Source: Plastoroseomonas hellenica (GTDB lineage: Bacteria; Pseudomonadota; Alphaproteobacteria; Acetobacterales; Acetobacteraceae). From it: 64,000 nucleotides of DNA. Location of the stretch: NCBI RefSeq assembly GCF_018129085.1, contig NZ_JAAGBB010000007.1, positions 62,001-126,000 of the forward strand. Reading direction: 5' to 3'. Below, piece after piece: positions 8,593-18,129 of this stretch. The position numbers were made by a program, and so were the translations under genes. Below the pieces are notes generated by a model. That model did not search any database. It saw nothing but the letters and a program-made list of their open reading frames with translations, and was not told where the DNA came from. Position 1 is the first letter of the stretch; every line of letters begins with the position of its first letter.

Positions 8593-9103
8593 TCTGCACC
8601 ACGAAGAAAGTCCGATGCTGAAAGAGCCCTGACGCCAGGAACATGCGTGCCAAAGGGGTGAAGCCGCGCGCGTCATAATGGATGCAATAGCGAATGATGC
8701 CGCCGCTGACGCCGGTGCTGGTTGTCTGCGTACCGCCGCCGTTGCAGAGATTCCCAGCCGGCAGCGCGCCCGAGCTCGCAAGCGCCGCATAATCCGTGAA
8801 GCGCTCCGCGGTGATGCTGGCAGTGCCCCAGGCGCCGAGTGGCAGACCGGCGCGGGTCAGCACGCGCGCCAATACCGCATCGCGGCTGGTCACGCCGCCG
8901 ACTGGTCCGAGTGCCGCCGTGCGGCTGGCCTCGCGCGCGCCGTGGTCGAGAGCGGTGCTGATGACCATCTGGAACGCCGCCTCGAAGCCAATCAGCAGCA
9001 GCACGAGGACGACATTCGCGATCACTGCGAATTCGACGATCGATACGCCCCTTCTGTCGCGCCGGAGGCGGTCGAGCAGTCGCTGCCCATGATGCGATGG
9101 CAT
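8579..9103 (-). CDS. tadE: TadE-family minor pseudopilin
   Basis: A 174-residue TadE-like protein. After a basic start it reads RRGVSIVEFAVIANVVLVLLLIGFEAAF, the prepilin-like motif with Glu in the fifth-position context, followed by one membrane helix and a periplasmic domain ending in FFVVQNEPY. The ATG at 9103 is preferred; a GTG at 9115 in the same frame would add four residues and overlap the tadC stop. It is translated with tadC upstream and the second pseudopilin downstream. The pair is processed by the prepilin peptidase TadV and supports pilus assembly. Confidence 0.82.
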   Translation of the reverse strand: MPSHHGQRLLDRLRRDRRGVSIVEFAVIANVVLVLLLIGFEAAFQMVISTALDHGAREASRTAALGPVGGVTSRDAVLARVLTRAGLPLGAWGTASITAERFTDYAALASSGALPAGNLCNGGGTQTTSTGVSGGIIRYCIHYDARGFTPLARMFLASGLFQHRTFFVVQNEPY

Positions 9104-9108
9104 GGCCG

Positions 9109-10026
9109 CTACCACAGGCGCATGACCTGCACCGCGGCCGGCCCGCCGACCACCAAGAACAAGGTCGGCAGGATGAAGGCGACCATTGGCAATGTCAGCA
9201 GCACCGGCAGCCGCGCGGCCCGTGCCTCGAACCGCAGCAACTGCTCCTGCCGTAGCTCGGCTGCCAGCATGCGGAGCGCCTGCGACATGGGCGTCCCGTA
9301 CTGGATGCTCTGGATGAGGGTCTGCGCCAGGCGCTGCAGCGCTATGACGCGGGTGCGCTTGCCCATGCGGGTCAGCGCCTCCCGCCGGTCAGTCAGGACG
9401 CGAAGCTCATGCAAGGTCAGCCGGAATTCGGCGGCGACCTGCGGAAAGACGCCGGCGATCTCATCCACCACCCGTTGCATCGCAGGCTGCAGCGCGAGGC
9501 CCGCTTCGGCGCAGATCACCAATAGATCCAGCCCATCCGGCAACCCTCGTTCCAGTCGCGCCAGGTAGCGGGCGCGCAGGCGTGAAGCGATAAAGTCCGG
9601 CGCCAGGAGGCCGATCGCGCCCCCGACCATGGCGCCAATGAGCATGCCGGTTTCATCGAGCTCCAGCAGATAGCAGCCCAGTGCGAAGGCGAGGGGGGTC
9701 GCCAGCAGGAGCATGATCTTCGCGCCGACGAAGAGACCGAGCGCGCGCTCCCCACGGAAGCCGGCGGCCCGCAAGGTCTGCTCCAGCCCTTCCAGCGTCG
9801 ACGGTGACAGCAGGCGACCCCGCACGACGGAAGCACCCAGCCCCTCGACGCGACCGAGCGCGGCACTTGCCGGCGAGAGTGTCAGCACGCGCTCCGCACC
9901 CGGCTTGATGCTGCGCAGCCGCTGTGCGACCCGCTGCCGCTGCGTCATGCCGCGCAGCATCAGCATGACGGTCGTGATGAACAACACCGCCAGGATGCCG
10001 AGGAGGAGCAGCAGGTCCGGCGTCAC
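9109..10026 (-). CDS. tadC: Tad pilus inner-membrane platform protein TadC
   Basis: A 305-residue type II secretion system F-domain protein with N-terminal membrane helices (LLLLLGILAVLFITTVML), a cytoplasmic segment, and two C-terminal helices. The F-domain core is visible in GLPDGLDLLVICAEAGLALQPAMQRVVDE and QSIQYGTPMSQALRMLA. TadC pairs with TadB to form the membrane platform on which the TadA ATPase acts. It overlaps tadB by four bases (10023-10026), consistent with one transcript. Confidence 0.92.
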   Translation of the reverse strand: MTPDLLLLLGILAVLFITTVMLMLRGMTQRQRVAQRLRSIKPGAERVLTLSPASAALGRVEGLGASVVRGRLLSPSTLEGLEQTLRAAGFRGERALGLFVGAKIMLLLATPLAFALGCYLLELDETGMLIGAMVGGAIGLLAPDFIASRLRARYLARLERGLPDGLDLLVICAEAGLALQPAMQRVVDEIAGVFPQVAAEFRLTLHELRVLTDRREALTRMGKRTRVIALQRLAQTLIQSIQYGTPMSQALRMLAAELRQEQLLRFEARAARLPVLLTLPMVAFILPTLFLVVGGPAAVQVMRLW

Positions 10027-10991
10027 GACAGCGACTTCCTGATCATCACCCGCATCGTGTACATGCCGATGCTGAGCAGGACGATTGCCGTCGCCAGGAT
10101 GCTGCGGCCCATCGGGTCGGTGAACAGCAGCGATATGTAGTCGAAGTTGATCACCGTCAGCAGCAGTGCGATCACGATCGGCAAGCCCACCAGGACGATG
10201 GCGCTGGCGCGTGCCTGGCTGGCGAGCGCCCGGCCACGCTCCTGCAACGCCACGCGACGGCGGATTACGTCGGCCAAATTTTCGAGCGCTTCGGTCGGTG
10301 ATCCGCCGGTGCGCGCCTGCAGCGACAAGGCGGTCGCAAAGAAGCGGTACTCGGTGACGCCGTTACGCATCGCGGTTTCGTTCAGCGCTTCCTGAAGCTG
10401 CATGCCGATCGCGAGCCGGTCGGTCATCGCCTGGAACTCCCGTGCCGTTGGCTGCGGGCTTTCCCGGGCAGCCGCGGCAATGGCGCCGGTGATCGGGATG
10501 CCCACTCGGACCGCGCGGACAATCATCGCCAGCGCATCCGGAAACTGTCGGAACAGGATGTGGCGCCGGCGCTCCTCAGCCCAACCGAAGAAGCTGCGGG
10601 ACAGCATGACCCAGACCGCGGGCGTCGCGAGGACCAGGAGGTCATCGGCCAGCAGGGCGGCCAGGCCGGCCATGGCCCGAGCCAGCGGCAGCATCACCAG
10701 AATCACCAGCCACCATCGCATCGGATATTCATCCGAACGGCGCAGGTCGACACCGAAGAAGCTGGTTGTCGCCTGCGCGAGAGTCTTCCGGCTCGGCGCG
10801 AGTTGCGTGATGGCGCCGACCGGCAGGATGTGGCGCACCTTGCCCGGCTGGCGGCCGACCGCGACGGCGATGCGGGCCGCCACCTTGTCCTGCCGGGTGA
10901 TCGCATTGAGCGCCCAGACGCAGAATGCCATCAGCAGGACGCAGCCGATCCCCGCCGCCAGGAGCAGCATGCCGCGGGAACTGCCGGACAT
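10023..10991 (-). CDS. tadB: Tad pilus inner-membrane platform protein TadB
   Basis: A 322-residue protein with type II secretion F domain. The family signature FPDALAMIVRAVRVGIPITGAI and the conserved FFATALSLQARTGG with SPTEALENLADVIRRR are present, between two pairs of hydrophobic helices. With TadC it forms the inner-membrane base of the Tad pilus. Its start abuts the stop of the cpaF ATPase gene. Confidence 0.92.
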   Translation of the reverse strand: MSGSSRGMLLLAAGIGCVLLMAFCVWALNAITRQDKVAARIAVAVGRQPGKVRHILPVGAITQLAPSRKTLAQATTSFFGVDLRRSDEYPMRWWLVILVMLPLARAMAGLAALLADDLLVLATPAVWVMLSRSFFGWAEERRRHILFRQFPDALAMIVRAVRVGIPITGAIAAAARESPQPTAREFQAMTDRLAIGMQLQEALNETAMRNGVTEYRFFATALSLQARTGGSPTEALENLADVIRRRVALQERGRALASQARASAIVLVGLPIVIALLLTVINFDYISLLFTDPMGRSILATAIVLLSIGMYTMRVMIRKSLS

Positions 10992-12412
10992 CAGGAAGCG
11001 ATGTCCAGCAAGGTCTGTGCCCAGGCTTCGGACTGCCCGAAATAGGCCAGGCGCTCATCGAAGCTCGGCCGCGCGGCGCTGATCTTGTAGCGGGTACGAA
11101 GGCGACCGTTCTCGCTTTCCCCGAGCTGCTCCAGCAACGCGATGTCGTTCAGCGTGAAGACGTCGCCTTCCATGCCGACCAGCTCAGTCAATTGGATCAG
11201 GCGGCGGCCGCCGTCGCGCTGGCGCTCCACCTGCACGATCAGGTCGATGGCACTCGCGACCTGGGTGCGGATCGCCTTGGATGGCAGGCCGAAGCTGCCC
11301 ATCAGCACCATGTTCTCGATGCGGATCAGCGCGTCGCGGGAGGTGTTGGCGTGGATCGTGCTCATGCTGCCGTCATGGCCGGTGTTCATGGCCTGGAGCA
11401 TGTCGAAGGCCTCTGGCCCACGGCACTCGCCGAGGATGATGCGGTCCGGACGCATGCGCAGCGCATTGCGGACCAGGTCGCGCTGGGTGATCTCCCCCTT
11501 GCCTTCGAGCGAGGGTGGCCGCGTCTCCAGCCTGACCACATGCGGCTGCTGGAGCTGAAGCTCGGCCGCATCCTCGATCGTCACGATGCGCTCGGTCGGA
11601 TCGATGAGCTGACTCATAGCATTCAACAAGGTGGTCTTGCCTGACCCGGTGCCGCCCGAGATGATGACGTTGAGCCGGCATTTCGCCGCGATCTGCAGAA
11701 GCCGCGCGACTTGGCGCGTCATCGAGCCGAATCCCACCAACTGTTCGAAGCCGATCCGCCGACGGGCGAATTTGCGGATCGAGATGCTGGGGCCGTCAAG
11801 GGCGAGTGGTGGGAAGACGATGTTGACGCGGCTGCCGTCTGCAAGCCGCGCGTCGACCATCGGGCTCGCCTCGTCCACCCGGCGGCCGACGGCGGCGGCG
11901 ATGCGCTGCGCGACATTGGCCACGTGCTGCAGGTCGCGGAACTGCACCTGGCTGAGTGTCAGCTTGCCACGCTGCTCGACGAAGACGCGGTGCGGTCCGT
12001 TCACCATGATGTCCGTGATGGACTCGTCCTCGAGCAACGGCTCCAGGGGGCCGAGGCCCAGCATGTCGTCCACCAGATCGAGCGCGAGCTGGCGCTGTTC
12101 GCGGGCGTTGAGCTGCAGCCGTTGTTCGGAGGCAATGGCCGCCACCAAGCGCTCCAGCTCGCTCGCCAAGCGATCGGGCGGCAAGCCCGCGACGCTCGAC
12201 GGGTCCATGCGGGAGAGACAGATGGCCCGCAGAGCGGAGAGCGAGGTTCCGGCCGCTTGCACCGGGTCAGCCGCCGGGGCCGCGACTTCGGTGGTGGACG
12301 CTTCGGCACCCGACCGGCGGGCGGGCACCGGCTCGGATATCGCCTGTGGCTCGGTCTCCGCGTCGGTGTCCGAACGGCGCCGGCCGAAGATGGGGGTAAC
12401 GGCGCCGATCAC
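10991..12412 (-). CDS. cpaF: Tad pilus assembly ATPase CpaF/TadA
   Basis: A 473-residue secretion ATPase of the VirB11/PulE superfamily. An unstructured acidic N terminus (1-60) is followed by the CpaF N-terminal domain, with [23 protein letters not shown]. The Walker A motif GGTGSGKTT spans residues 253-261. [20 protein letters not shown] with STIHAN supplies the Walker B and His box. It powers pilus extension and possibly retraction from the cytoplasmic side. It sits in the canonical place between cpaE and tadB, with overlaps at both ends. Confidence 0.95.
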   Translation of the reverse strand: MIGAVTPIFGRRRSDTDAETEPQAISEPVPARRSGAEASTTEVAAPAADPVQAAGTSLSALRAICLSRMDPSSVAGLPPDRLASELERLVAAIASEQRLQLNAREQRQLALDLVDDMLGLGPLEPLLEDESITDIMVNGPHRVFVEQRGKLTLSQVQFRDLQHVANVAQRIAAAVGRRVDEASPMVDARLADGSRVNIVFPPLALDGPSISIRKFARRRIGFEQLVGFGSMTRQVARLLQIAAKCRLNVIISGGTGSGKTTLLNAMSQLIDPTERIVTIEDAAELQLQQPHVVRLETRPPSLEGKGEITQRDLVRNALRMRPDRIILGECRGPEAFDMLQAMNTGHDGSMSTIHANTSRDALIRIENMVLMGSFGLPSKAIRTQVASAIDLIVQVERQRDGGRRLIQLTELVGMEGDVFTLNDIALLEQLGESENGRLRTRYKISAARPSFDERLAYFGQSEAWAQTLLDIAS

Positions 12413-13620
12413 TTACGGAACAATCCGAACAGGCCGCGGCGCTTCGGCGCGGCACTCACGGCGCCACAGGCATGCGCGAGCTGCGTGATCGCCGCTCGGA
12501 AGGCGCCGCTCTTCGCGACCGCCGGTTCCCCCATCGTCTCGGCCGATTCCAGGCGGGAGGCCCCTTCCGGGATGATGACATCCGGCGGCTGCCCCAGCGT
12601 CTCGCTCACCTGCTTGATTGACAGCACACCCTTGCGGCGCCCGCGGTTCAGCACCAGCAACGGTCTGTGCACCTGGCCGCTGCCGACGGGCAGGCGCATC
12701 AGCCGCAGCGCGTCGCGCAACGCGGCGAGCTGCGGCTCCATGACGACCACGCGCTGCTGTGCAAGGTCACAGAGTTCGCGGCTGAATGCCTCGTTCCGGA
12801 AGGGCACGTCGGCGACGATGTAGTTATAGCGTCGGCGCAGCGTGCCGACGAGGCGCTGCGTCGCACCGGAGGTGAATCCTGGCTGGTCCTCGAGCGATTC
12901 CTCGCCGGCGAGGACGTGCAGGCGCTCGCTGACGAACTGAGCGCTGCGCTCGATGAAGAGCTCATCGACGCGATCGGGAAATTCAAGCGCGGCGCGTAGG
13001 CCGCTCCCAGTCTGGGTACCGAGCAGTAGCGCCCCGGTGCCGCGATGGAGATCGGCATCAAGCAGGATGGTGTGCCGCTGCGCCGCGTTCGCCAGATACC
13101 AGGCGAGGTTGACGGCGACGGTGGAGGCGCCGGCGCCGCCACGGGCCCCGGTGATCGCGATCATCCGGCCACCCCGCGCCATCGGCTCGACCGTTCGCCG
13201 CTTGGAGACCAGGGGGGCGAAGGCCTCGGCGACCATCGTCGCCGAGATCGGCTTGTAGAGGTAGTCCGCGATGCCGAGGCCGCGCGTGAGATGCCGATAG
13301 AAGCCGAGATCCTGCCGGTCGCCGATCACCAGAACCTGGACGTCGGGCTCGACCACATGCGACAGGTCGTCGAGCGCGGCGAGGGGTTGTGCGTGGCCGG
13401 AAACGTCCACCAACAGCACATGCGGCGTCGGCATGCGGCGCAATGCAGCGATGGCCGCGACGATGTCACCGCGCCGCACATCCGGCGGCTCCTGCGCCGG
13501 ATCCGAGAAGCCATCGCGCAGTGCCGCTTCGGTCGCAGGGTCCGTTGTGAAGCAGACGATGCGCTTCCGATCGGTGCGGGTGAGGGAAGGGGCGGCAGCG
13601 GCTTCCGAAGGCGGTGGCAT
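12409..13620 (-). CDS. cpaE: Tad pilus localisation protein CpaE/TadZ
   Basis: A 403-residue ParA/MinD-like protein. An N-terminal receiver-like domain (about 20-135; VLLVDVSG, YLYKPIS) is followed by an atypical P-loop ATPase with GARGGAGAST near residue 158. As is usual for CpaE/TadZ, the lysines of the canonical ParA P-loop are missing. These proteins place the pilus machine at a cell pole or site. The gene overlaps cpaF by four bases and abuts the short cpaD. Confidence 0.92.
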   Translation of the reverse strand: MPPPSEAAAAPSLTRTDRKRIVCFTTDPATEAALRDGFSDPAQEPPDVRRGDIVAAIAALRRMPTPHVLLVDVSGHAQPLAALDDLSHVVEPDVQVLVIGDRQDLGFYRHLTRGLGIADYLYKPISATMVAEAFAPLVSKRRTVEPMARGGRMIAITGARGGAGASTVAVNLAWYLANAAQRHTILLDADLHRGTGALLLGTQTGSGLRAALEFPDRVDELFIERSAQFVSERLHVLAGEESLEDQPGFTSGATQRLVGTLRRRYNYIVADVPFRNEAFSRELCDLAQQRVVVMEPQLAALRDALRLMRLPVGSGQVHRPLLVLNRGRRKGVLSIKQVSETLGQPPDVIIPEGASRLESAETMGEPAVAKSGAFRAAITQLAHACGAVSAAPKRRGLFGLFRK

Positions 13621-13907
13621 CAGTTGCTGCTCCCGCCGGCCCCCGCGGTGCTGACGGCCGGCAGCGGCCGCACGCGGTCTTCCAGCAGGCGCTGCACCGC
13701 TGCGGCAGCGGCAGCGCCATTGGCCCCGGGCTCCCCGACCCCCTGCTGGAGGTCACGCGGATCGGCGACCATGGCACGGAGATTGGTCTCGTTGACGGCA
13801 CTGGGACGCCAGACGCCCTCCCGCGCAAAGGGGTCGACGGCACAGCCCGAGGCGGTCAGCAATGCCAGCGCAAGGGCTGCGCGGGACCAGGTGACAGCGC
13901 GACTCAT
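13620..13907 (-). CDS. cpaD: Short CpaD-like lipoprotein
   Basis: A 95-residue lipoprotein. The signal peptide ends in TASGC, giving a lipidated Cys near residue 22. The mature part contains NETNLRAMVADPRDLQQG, which matches the single well-conserved patch of CpaD pilus proteins. CpaD is usually around 200 residues; here the region between the signal peptide and this motif is nearly absent. It overlaps cpaC by four bases and abuts cpaE, which is the standard place of cpaD. No sign of a frameshift is visible, so this looks like a naturally minimal version. Confidence 0.75.
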   Translation of the reverse strand: MSRAVTWSRAALALALLTASGCAVDPFAREGVWRPSAVNETNLRAMVADPRDLQQGVGEPGANGAAAAAAVQRLLEDRVRPLPAVSTAGAGGSSN

Positions 13908-15361
13908 GGTAGGGCGAACCCGGCGTCGCCAGGAATGGCAGGCGGCGTGCCGCGCGCTCGTGCCACCTGGCGGAGGAGGAGCCAGCGATCGACGTCATCG
14001 GCCGGTGGAGCGCTTGCAGTCGGCTCGCGCAGAGAATTGGGATCGCTCACCGGGCGGACGATGTAGGGAGTTACGATGATCACCAACTCGGTCTCGTTGC
14101 GCTGGTAGCGATCGGAACGGAAGAGAGCGCCGAGGATCGGGATTTCGCCAAGCCATGGCAGGCCGCGGTTGGTGCGTCGTGTCGAATCGGAGAGGAGGCC
14201 GGCGATCGCAAAGCTCTGGCCGCTCCCGAGCTCGACGGTCGTCTCCGCGCGGCGCACCGTCAGCCCAGGCACGGTGATGCCAGTGCCGCTAGTCCCGTTG
14301 CTGATCGTGAAGGCGCCGACATCGCTGATCTCGCTGACTTCCGGGCGAACACGGAGGGAAATTCGGCCCTGGCTCAGGACGGTTGGCACGAATGCCAATG
14401 AGACGCCGAAGCTGCGGTAGGTGACGGTGACCGTATTGTTGTTGTTGCCGCCACCGGCGACGGGGATCGGATACTCTCCGCCGACGAGGAAGCTCGCCGT
14501 TTCGCCGCTCATCGCCGTCAGGTTGGGCTCGGCAAGCATAGTCGCGAGCTGATCCTGCGCCAGCGCATCGACGACGGCGTCGAGCGAGAAGCCGCCGCTG
14601 CGGAAGCTCCCGGCGAGGGTGCCGGCGACGGTGCCGGCAGTGCTGATGGCGGTCGAGGTCGCGCCGCCGAGAGCCCAGCGCCCAGTGTTGCCGAGCGCCG
14701 TCCAGTTGATGCCGAACTCCCGCGTCACCTGACGCGAGACCTCGGCAATACGGACGCGGAGGTTGACTTGGGTCTGGCCGAGCACGGTCAGCCGGTTGTC
14801 CACGGTCTGGTTGCCCTGCACATAGCCGCGGGCGATGCGTTGCGCCTGCTCGGCTTCGGCGGCGCTGGTCACCTCGCCAAAGAGCGCGATCCCGTCGCCC
14901 CGCGTCTCGGCACGGACGCGGCGGCCGGGCATGACGCGCGCGATTGCGGCCTGCGCCTCGCCGGCGCCATAGGCCGAGGGGCGGACGGTGACCTCGAACT
15001 GCGCGATCGGCGCACCTTGCGCGTCAAGCGCCGCAACCGTGGTGCGGCCCGGGCCGGCGCCGAACAGGAACAACGTGGTCGGGCTTGCGGCACGGACCTC
15101 GGCGATCTGTGGATCGGCGGCGAAGACGCTGGCCGCAGCGCGCGGCAATTGCAGGACGCGCCCGATGCCGGCTTCGATCGCGACGGGTTGGCCGGGGCGC
15201 ATCAGCAGCGTGCGAGCATCGACGACCGGCTGTGGCGGCGTTACCGGTTGCAGCGTCGGCGAGGCTGAAGCCTGCGGCACGGGCGTCAATGGCGCCTGCG
15301 CCAGGGCAGCGCCCGGCGGGATCAGCAGCAGGGCCACCAGGGTGAATTGCGTTCGGCGCAT
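13904..15361 (-). CDS. cpaC: Tad pilus outer-membrane secretin CpaC/RcpA
   Basis: A 485-residue secretin. After a signal peptide (ALLLIPPGAALAQ) comes a pilus-type N-terminal domain (about 45-130; PGQPVAIEAGIGRVLQLP), a BON-like stretch, and the secretin domain (about 190-440) with QVNLRVRIAEVSRQVTREFGINW-type opening, VGGEYPIPV and VELGSGQSFAIAGLL. It forms the outer-membrane channel for the Flp pilus. A Pro/Ala-rich tail extends beyond the secretin core. It abuts cpaB. Confidence 0.95.
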   Translation of the reverse strand: MRRTQFTLVALLLIPPGAALAQAPLTPVPQASASPTLQPVTPPQPVVDARTLLMRPGQPVAIEAGIGRVLQLPRAAASVFAADPQIAEVRAASPTTLFLFGAGPGRTTVAALDAQGAPIAQFEVTVRPSAYGAGEAQAAIARVMPGRRVRAETRGDGIALFGEVTSAAEAEQAQRIARGYVQGNQTVDNRLTVLGQTQVNLRVRIAEVSRQVTREFGINWTALGNTGRWALGGATSTAISTAGTVAGTLAGSFRSGGFSLDAVVDALAQDQLATMLAEPNLTAMSGETASFLVGGEYPIPVAGGGNNNNTVTVTYRSFGVSLAFVPTVLSQGRISLRVRPEVSEISDVGAFTISNGTSGTGITVPGLTVRRAETTVELGSGQSFAIAGLLSDSTRRTNRGLPWLGEIPILGALFRSDRYQRNETELVIIVTPYIVRPVSDPNSLREPTASAPPADDVDRWLLLRQVARARGTPPAIPGDAGFALP

Positions 15362-16263
15362 CAGAAGCGCACCTCCTGTCGCTCGTCGCGTCCCCGGAAG
15401 ATCTGCATGGTCGTTGCCGGCGCCAGCGTGTTCTGGCCCTGACGCAGCGCGGCGGAAGCATCGCCGCCCCAGACAACGCCGCCAGGCACGGGCACGGCTA
15501 CGGCGTCCGTCGGGATGGCGTCCTGCACCGGCCGGACCAGGAGCGACAACACGCCGAGGCGGCGCGCCACCGACAGGCGCTCCGCCTGGGGGACCGTGAC
15601 TTCGAGGGTGATGACGCGTGCTGGACGGAAGCCGCCGTCGCCGCCTTCGGACAGCGCGCCTTGCACGAGGTTCTGATCCACGGCTATGACGCGGACGTCG
15701 TTGACGATGGTTTCGCCGGCCATGCGACGGGTCAGCGGTACGCTGTCGTTGGATGGAAGCTGCTGAGTCAGCACCACGTCGACGCGGTCTCCCGGCCAGA
15801 TGAGCCCGGCCGCGCCGCTAATCTGGTCGACCGCGATCGGGATGGCACGCATGTCGGGGCCGAGGGCGGCCGCCAGGTAACCCCGGTCGCCAGGCATCAC
15901 GATATCAGAGTCGAGCACGGGCTCGCCTTCGCGCAGCCCGCGACGAATTAGCGCACCTTGAATTGCGGTGCGGCTCTCGCGCCCTTCCTGACGGGCGTCT
16001 GCAGGCATCTCGGAAGCAAGGACCATCCGGGCCACCAGGTCTTCGTTGCGCAGCAGGGCTCCCGCACGGAGATTGCGCGCTGCGACCAGCACCGAGACGC
16101 GCTGCGGCGGGGGGGGCGGAGCCTCCGGGACCACAGTGGGTGCAAGCGCCTGGGCGTCCTGCTGCTGCTGTTGGGCCGGCGGCGGACGCAGGCCGATCCA
16201 GGCAACGGCGCCCATGCCGATGAAGCCGAGCGCCATCATGACGAACAGCAAGGCGCGCAGCAT
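15361..16263 (-). CDS. cpaB: Tad pilus assembly protein CpaB/RcpC
   Basis: A 300-residue protein with an N-terminal membrane anchor, a Pro/Gln-rich linker containing a run of five Gln, and an SAF domain (about 65-130; SVLVAARNLRAGALLRNEDL) followed by the RcpC/CpaB core with IWPGDRVDVVLTQQ. CpaB works with the secretin in the periplasm. The ATG at 16263 is chosen because it is preceded by a GGAG ribosome site and begins the membrane anchor; the frame is open 33 bases further upstream. Confidence 0.92.
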   Translation of the reverse strand: MLRALLFVMMALGFIGMGAVAWIGLRPPPAQQQQQDAQALAPTVVPEAPPPPPQRVSVLVAARNLRAGALLRNEDLVARMVLASEMPADARQEGRESRTAIQGALIRRGLREGEPVLDSDIVMPGDRGYLAAALGPDMRAIPIAVDQISGAAGLIWPGDRVDVVLTQQLPSNDSVPLTRRMAGETIVNDVRVIAVDQNLVQGALSEGGDGGFRPARVITLEVTVPQAERLSVARRLGVLSLLVRPVQDAIPTDAVAVPVPGGVVWGGDASAALRQGQNTLAPATTMQIFRGRDERQEVRF

Positions 16264-16351
16264 GGCGTGCTCCTCAGGTGGCGCCTGAGGCGCCATGGAA
16301 CGGCGGCACCGGCGATCGTCTCGCCAGTGCCGCTGTGGTGGTCAGTGAGCG

Positions 16352-16525
16352 TTAGGCGGGAAGCGCGTTGGCGATGGCGTTGAAGGTGTTGGAGAGCCGG
16401 GGGCCGAGAGCGGTCACAGAGACGACGATCACGACAGCGATCAGGGCCGCGATCAGGCCGTACTCCAGGGCGGTGACGCCCTTGCGATCCTTCAGCGCAC
16501 CGCGAAGCATGGAAACGAGCTGCAT
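16352..16525 (-). CDS. flp: Flp/Fap type IVb pilin
   Basis: A 57-residue pilin precursor. It has a 16-residue basic leader ending in DRKG, cut before VTALEYGLIAALIAVVIVV; the Glu-Tyr pair in the mature N terminus is the Flp hallmark. A short C-terminal segment (RLSNTFNAIANALPA) completes it. It is the major subunit of the Tad pilus, exported and cleaved by TadV. An AGAGGA ribosome site precedes the ATG. The 89 bases between its stop and the cpaB start hold no gene. A 250-base gap upstream (16526-16775) probably carries its own promoter, which would let the pilin be made in excess of the machine; I could not name -35/-10 boxes in it. Confidence 0.93.
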   Translation of the reverse strand: MQLVSMLRGALKDRKGVTALEYGLIAALIAVVIVVSVTALGPRLSNTFNAIANALPA

Positions 16526-16775
16526 GGCATATCCTCTTTAGAAAGCCGCCGGCGGCGGCGCGATCCCCGGGAAGCCTGTCCGCCCGCATCCTGCGAGGCG
16601 TGCGGACCGAATGCGTCCCGGAGAGGCGCACTCAGCCGTCCGCGCTCCGAAAGAACCGGCTGCCCATGAAGAACCGACTGGGGGAGTTCCGGTGTTTTCG
16701 GGCTCTGACGGCCAACCTAGGAGGCAAGACATTGAAAATCGGTATACGCGCTAAGCAGATGAGCGCTGTGCTCGC

Positions 16776-17300
16776 TTAGAAGCCGCTGCTTCCGAGCATC
16801 GCCCACGCCGCGCCGGCGGCGATCGCGATGCCATAGGGCAGCGGCCCGCCGCGCCCGATCCGCCAGCGCTCGATACGCCCGACCCGCGCCAGCAATCCGC
16901 GCGGGCGAGCGCCTGCTTCCCTGCCGCGCAGCAGCGGCCGCAGTAGGAGATAGAGCAGCGCCAGCGCTCCGCCTGCCAGCGCCACCGCCACCAGCAGGGT
17001 CGGCACTTCCGAAGGCGGCAGCAGCGGCGTTGCGGCGCTCAGCAGCTTCACGTCGCCGCCGCCCAGCGCGCCCAGGCGCCAGACCAGCACCGCGGCTGCG
17101 AACACCAGCAGCAGCGCTACCAGCGCCCAGAGCGCGCCGCCCTGCCAGATCCGCAGCCAAAACCCGATCGGCAGCAGCGCCAGCGATACCCAGTCCGGGA
17201 TGATCCGCGCCGCGAGGTCGTGCAGCGCCGCGAAGCCCAGCAGCGCCAATGCCAGCAGCATGGGAACCCAGAGCGCCGGGTCGGAAAGCCAGGCCTGCAT
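16776..17300 (-). CDS. tadV: Prepilin peptidase TadV/CpaA (family A24)
   Basis: A 174-residue, mostly hydrophobic aspartic protease of the prepilin peptidase family. Two catalytic Asp are visible: D28 in LHDLAARIIPDWV and D83 in the GxGD-type motif GGGDVKLLSA. Five or six membrane helices are evident. It removes the leaders of Flp and of the TadE-type pseudopilins. It lacks the N-methylase domain, as expected for TadV. It starts three bases after the stop of the lytic transglycosylase, so both are probably co-transcribed. Confidence 0.9.
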   Translation of the reverse strand: MQAWLSDPALWVPMLLALALLGFAALHDLAARIIPDWVSLALLPIGFWLRIWQGGALWALVALLLVFAAAVLVWRLGALGGGDVKLLSAATPLLPPSEVPTLLVAVALAGGALALLYLLLRPLLRGREAGARPRGLLARVGRIERWRIGRGGPLPYGIAIAAGAAWAMLGSSGF

Positions 17301-17302
17301 GC

Positions 17303-18022
17303 TCAGCGGGGCCGGACGATCAGGATCACGCGCCCCCGCATGGGCGGTGGCTGCGCCGGTGTTGGCGCCTCGCTCCGCCGGCGGCCCAGCACTTCGACCC
17401 GGACCTGCGACGCCGCCGGGGAGAGCACGATCACATGCGGATCCGGGGTGCGGGCGGGCGGCGCCGCGACCCCGCCGGGGATCGGCAAACCCGCCATCGC
17501 CGCCATGACCCGGGCGCGGTAGGGCTCGCCACGCTCCGGCGTCGCGGAGTGGTAGCGGGCGACCGCCGCATCCCAGCCGCCCTGCTGCTCCAGCCGCCGC
17601 AGGAAGGACGCCGCGTAGCGGGCATTGGTCAGGGGATCGAAGGCCTCCGTGAGGCTGCCGAAGGCGGTCGCGTGATGCGCCAGGTTCACCTGCATGCACC
17701 CGACGTCGATCGAGCGCTGGCCGCTGATCAGATAGCCCTGCACCAGCGCGACCGCCTCCGCCTGGCTTCCCGCATAGCGGCCTTCGCCGCCGGCATTGAT
17801 CGCATAGGGCCAGGGTTCGATCCGGCCGCTCAGCGGCTCCCGCCGTCCGCTCTCGACGCGGGCGATTGCCATCATCAGCCCTGCCGGGATGCCTGCCTCC
17901 GCCGAGGCACGCTCGATCGCCGGGCGGCAGAGGCCCCAGGGATCCTCCTGCGCCAGCGCCGCGCCGGGTGCGGCCAGCAGCGCGGCCAGCGAGGCGACAA
18001 GCAGGGCGGCGAAGACGGCCAT
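17303..18022 (-). CDS. Lytic transglycosylase (SLT domain) of the Tad locus
   Basis: A 239-residue periplasmic murein hydrolase. A signal peptide (ALLVASLAALLAAPGAALAQ) is followed by the SLT domain, with catalytic Glu57 in ARVESGR, then INAGGEGRYAGS, SIDVGCMQVNL and ARYAASFLRRL. A Pro-rich C-terminal segment follows. Such enzymes open peptidoglycan locally to let an envelope-spanning machine pass. Its position directly ahead of tadV and the Tad operon suggests that job. It is the first gene of the minus-strand run; the 107 bases to the divergent receptor gene at 18130 should hold its promoter. Confidence 0.88.
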   Translation of the reverse strand: MAVFAALLVASLAALLAAPGAALAQEDPWGLCRPAIERASAEAGIPAGLMMAIARVESGRREPLSGRIEPWPYAINAGGEGRYAGSQAEAVALVQGYLISGQRSIDVGCMQVNLAHHATAFGSLTEAFDPLTNARYAASFLRRLEQQGGWDAAVARYHSATPERGEPYRARVMAAMAGLPIPGGVAAPPARTPDPHVIVLSPAASQVRVEVLGRRRSEAPTPAQPPPMRGRVILIVRPR

Positions 18023-18129
18023 CCTCGGCGCATACGCTGTGCGCGCACGGAATGAAAGCCTGTGGACAGCCTGGCCGTCGCTCGGGGAGGCTGCGGTTAA
18101 GATCCGATAAGGAAGAGGAGGAGGACGTC

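Noticed and set aside
16666-16779. A 37-codon plus-strand frame in the gap between flp and tadV
   Set aside because: No ribosome site, no similarity recognised and no neighbouring plus-strand gene; the gap more likely holds the pilin promoter.
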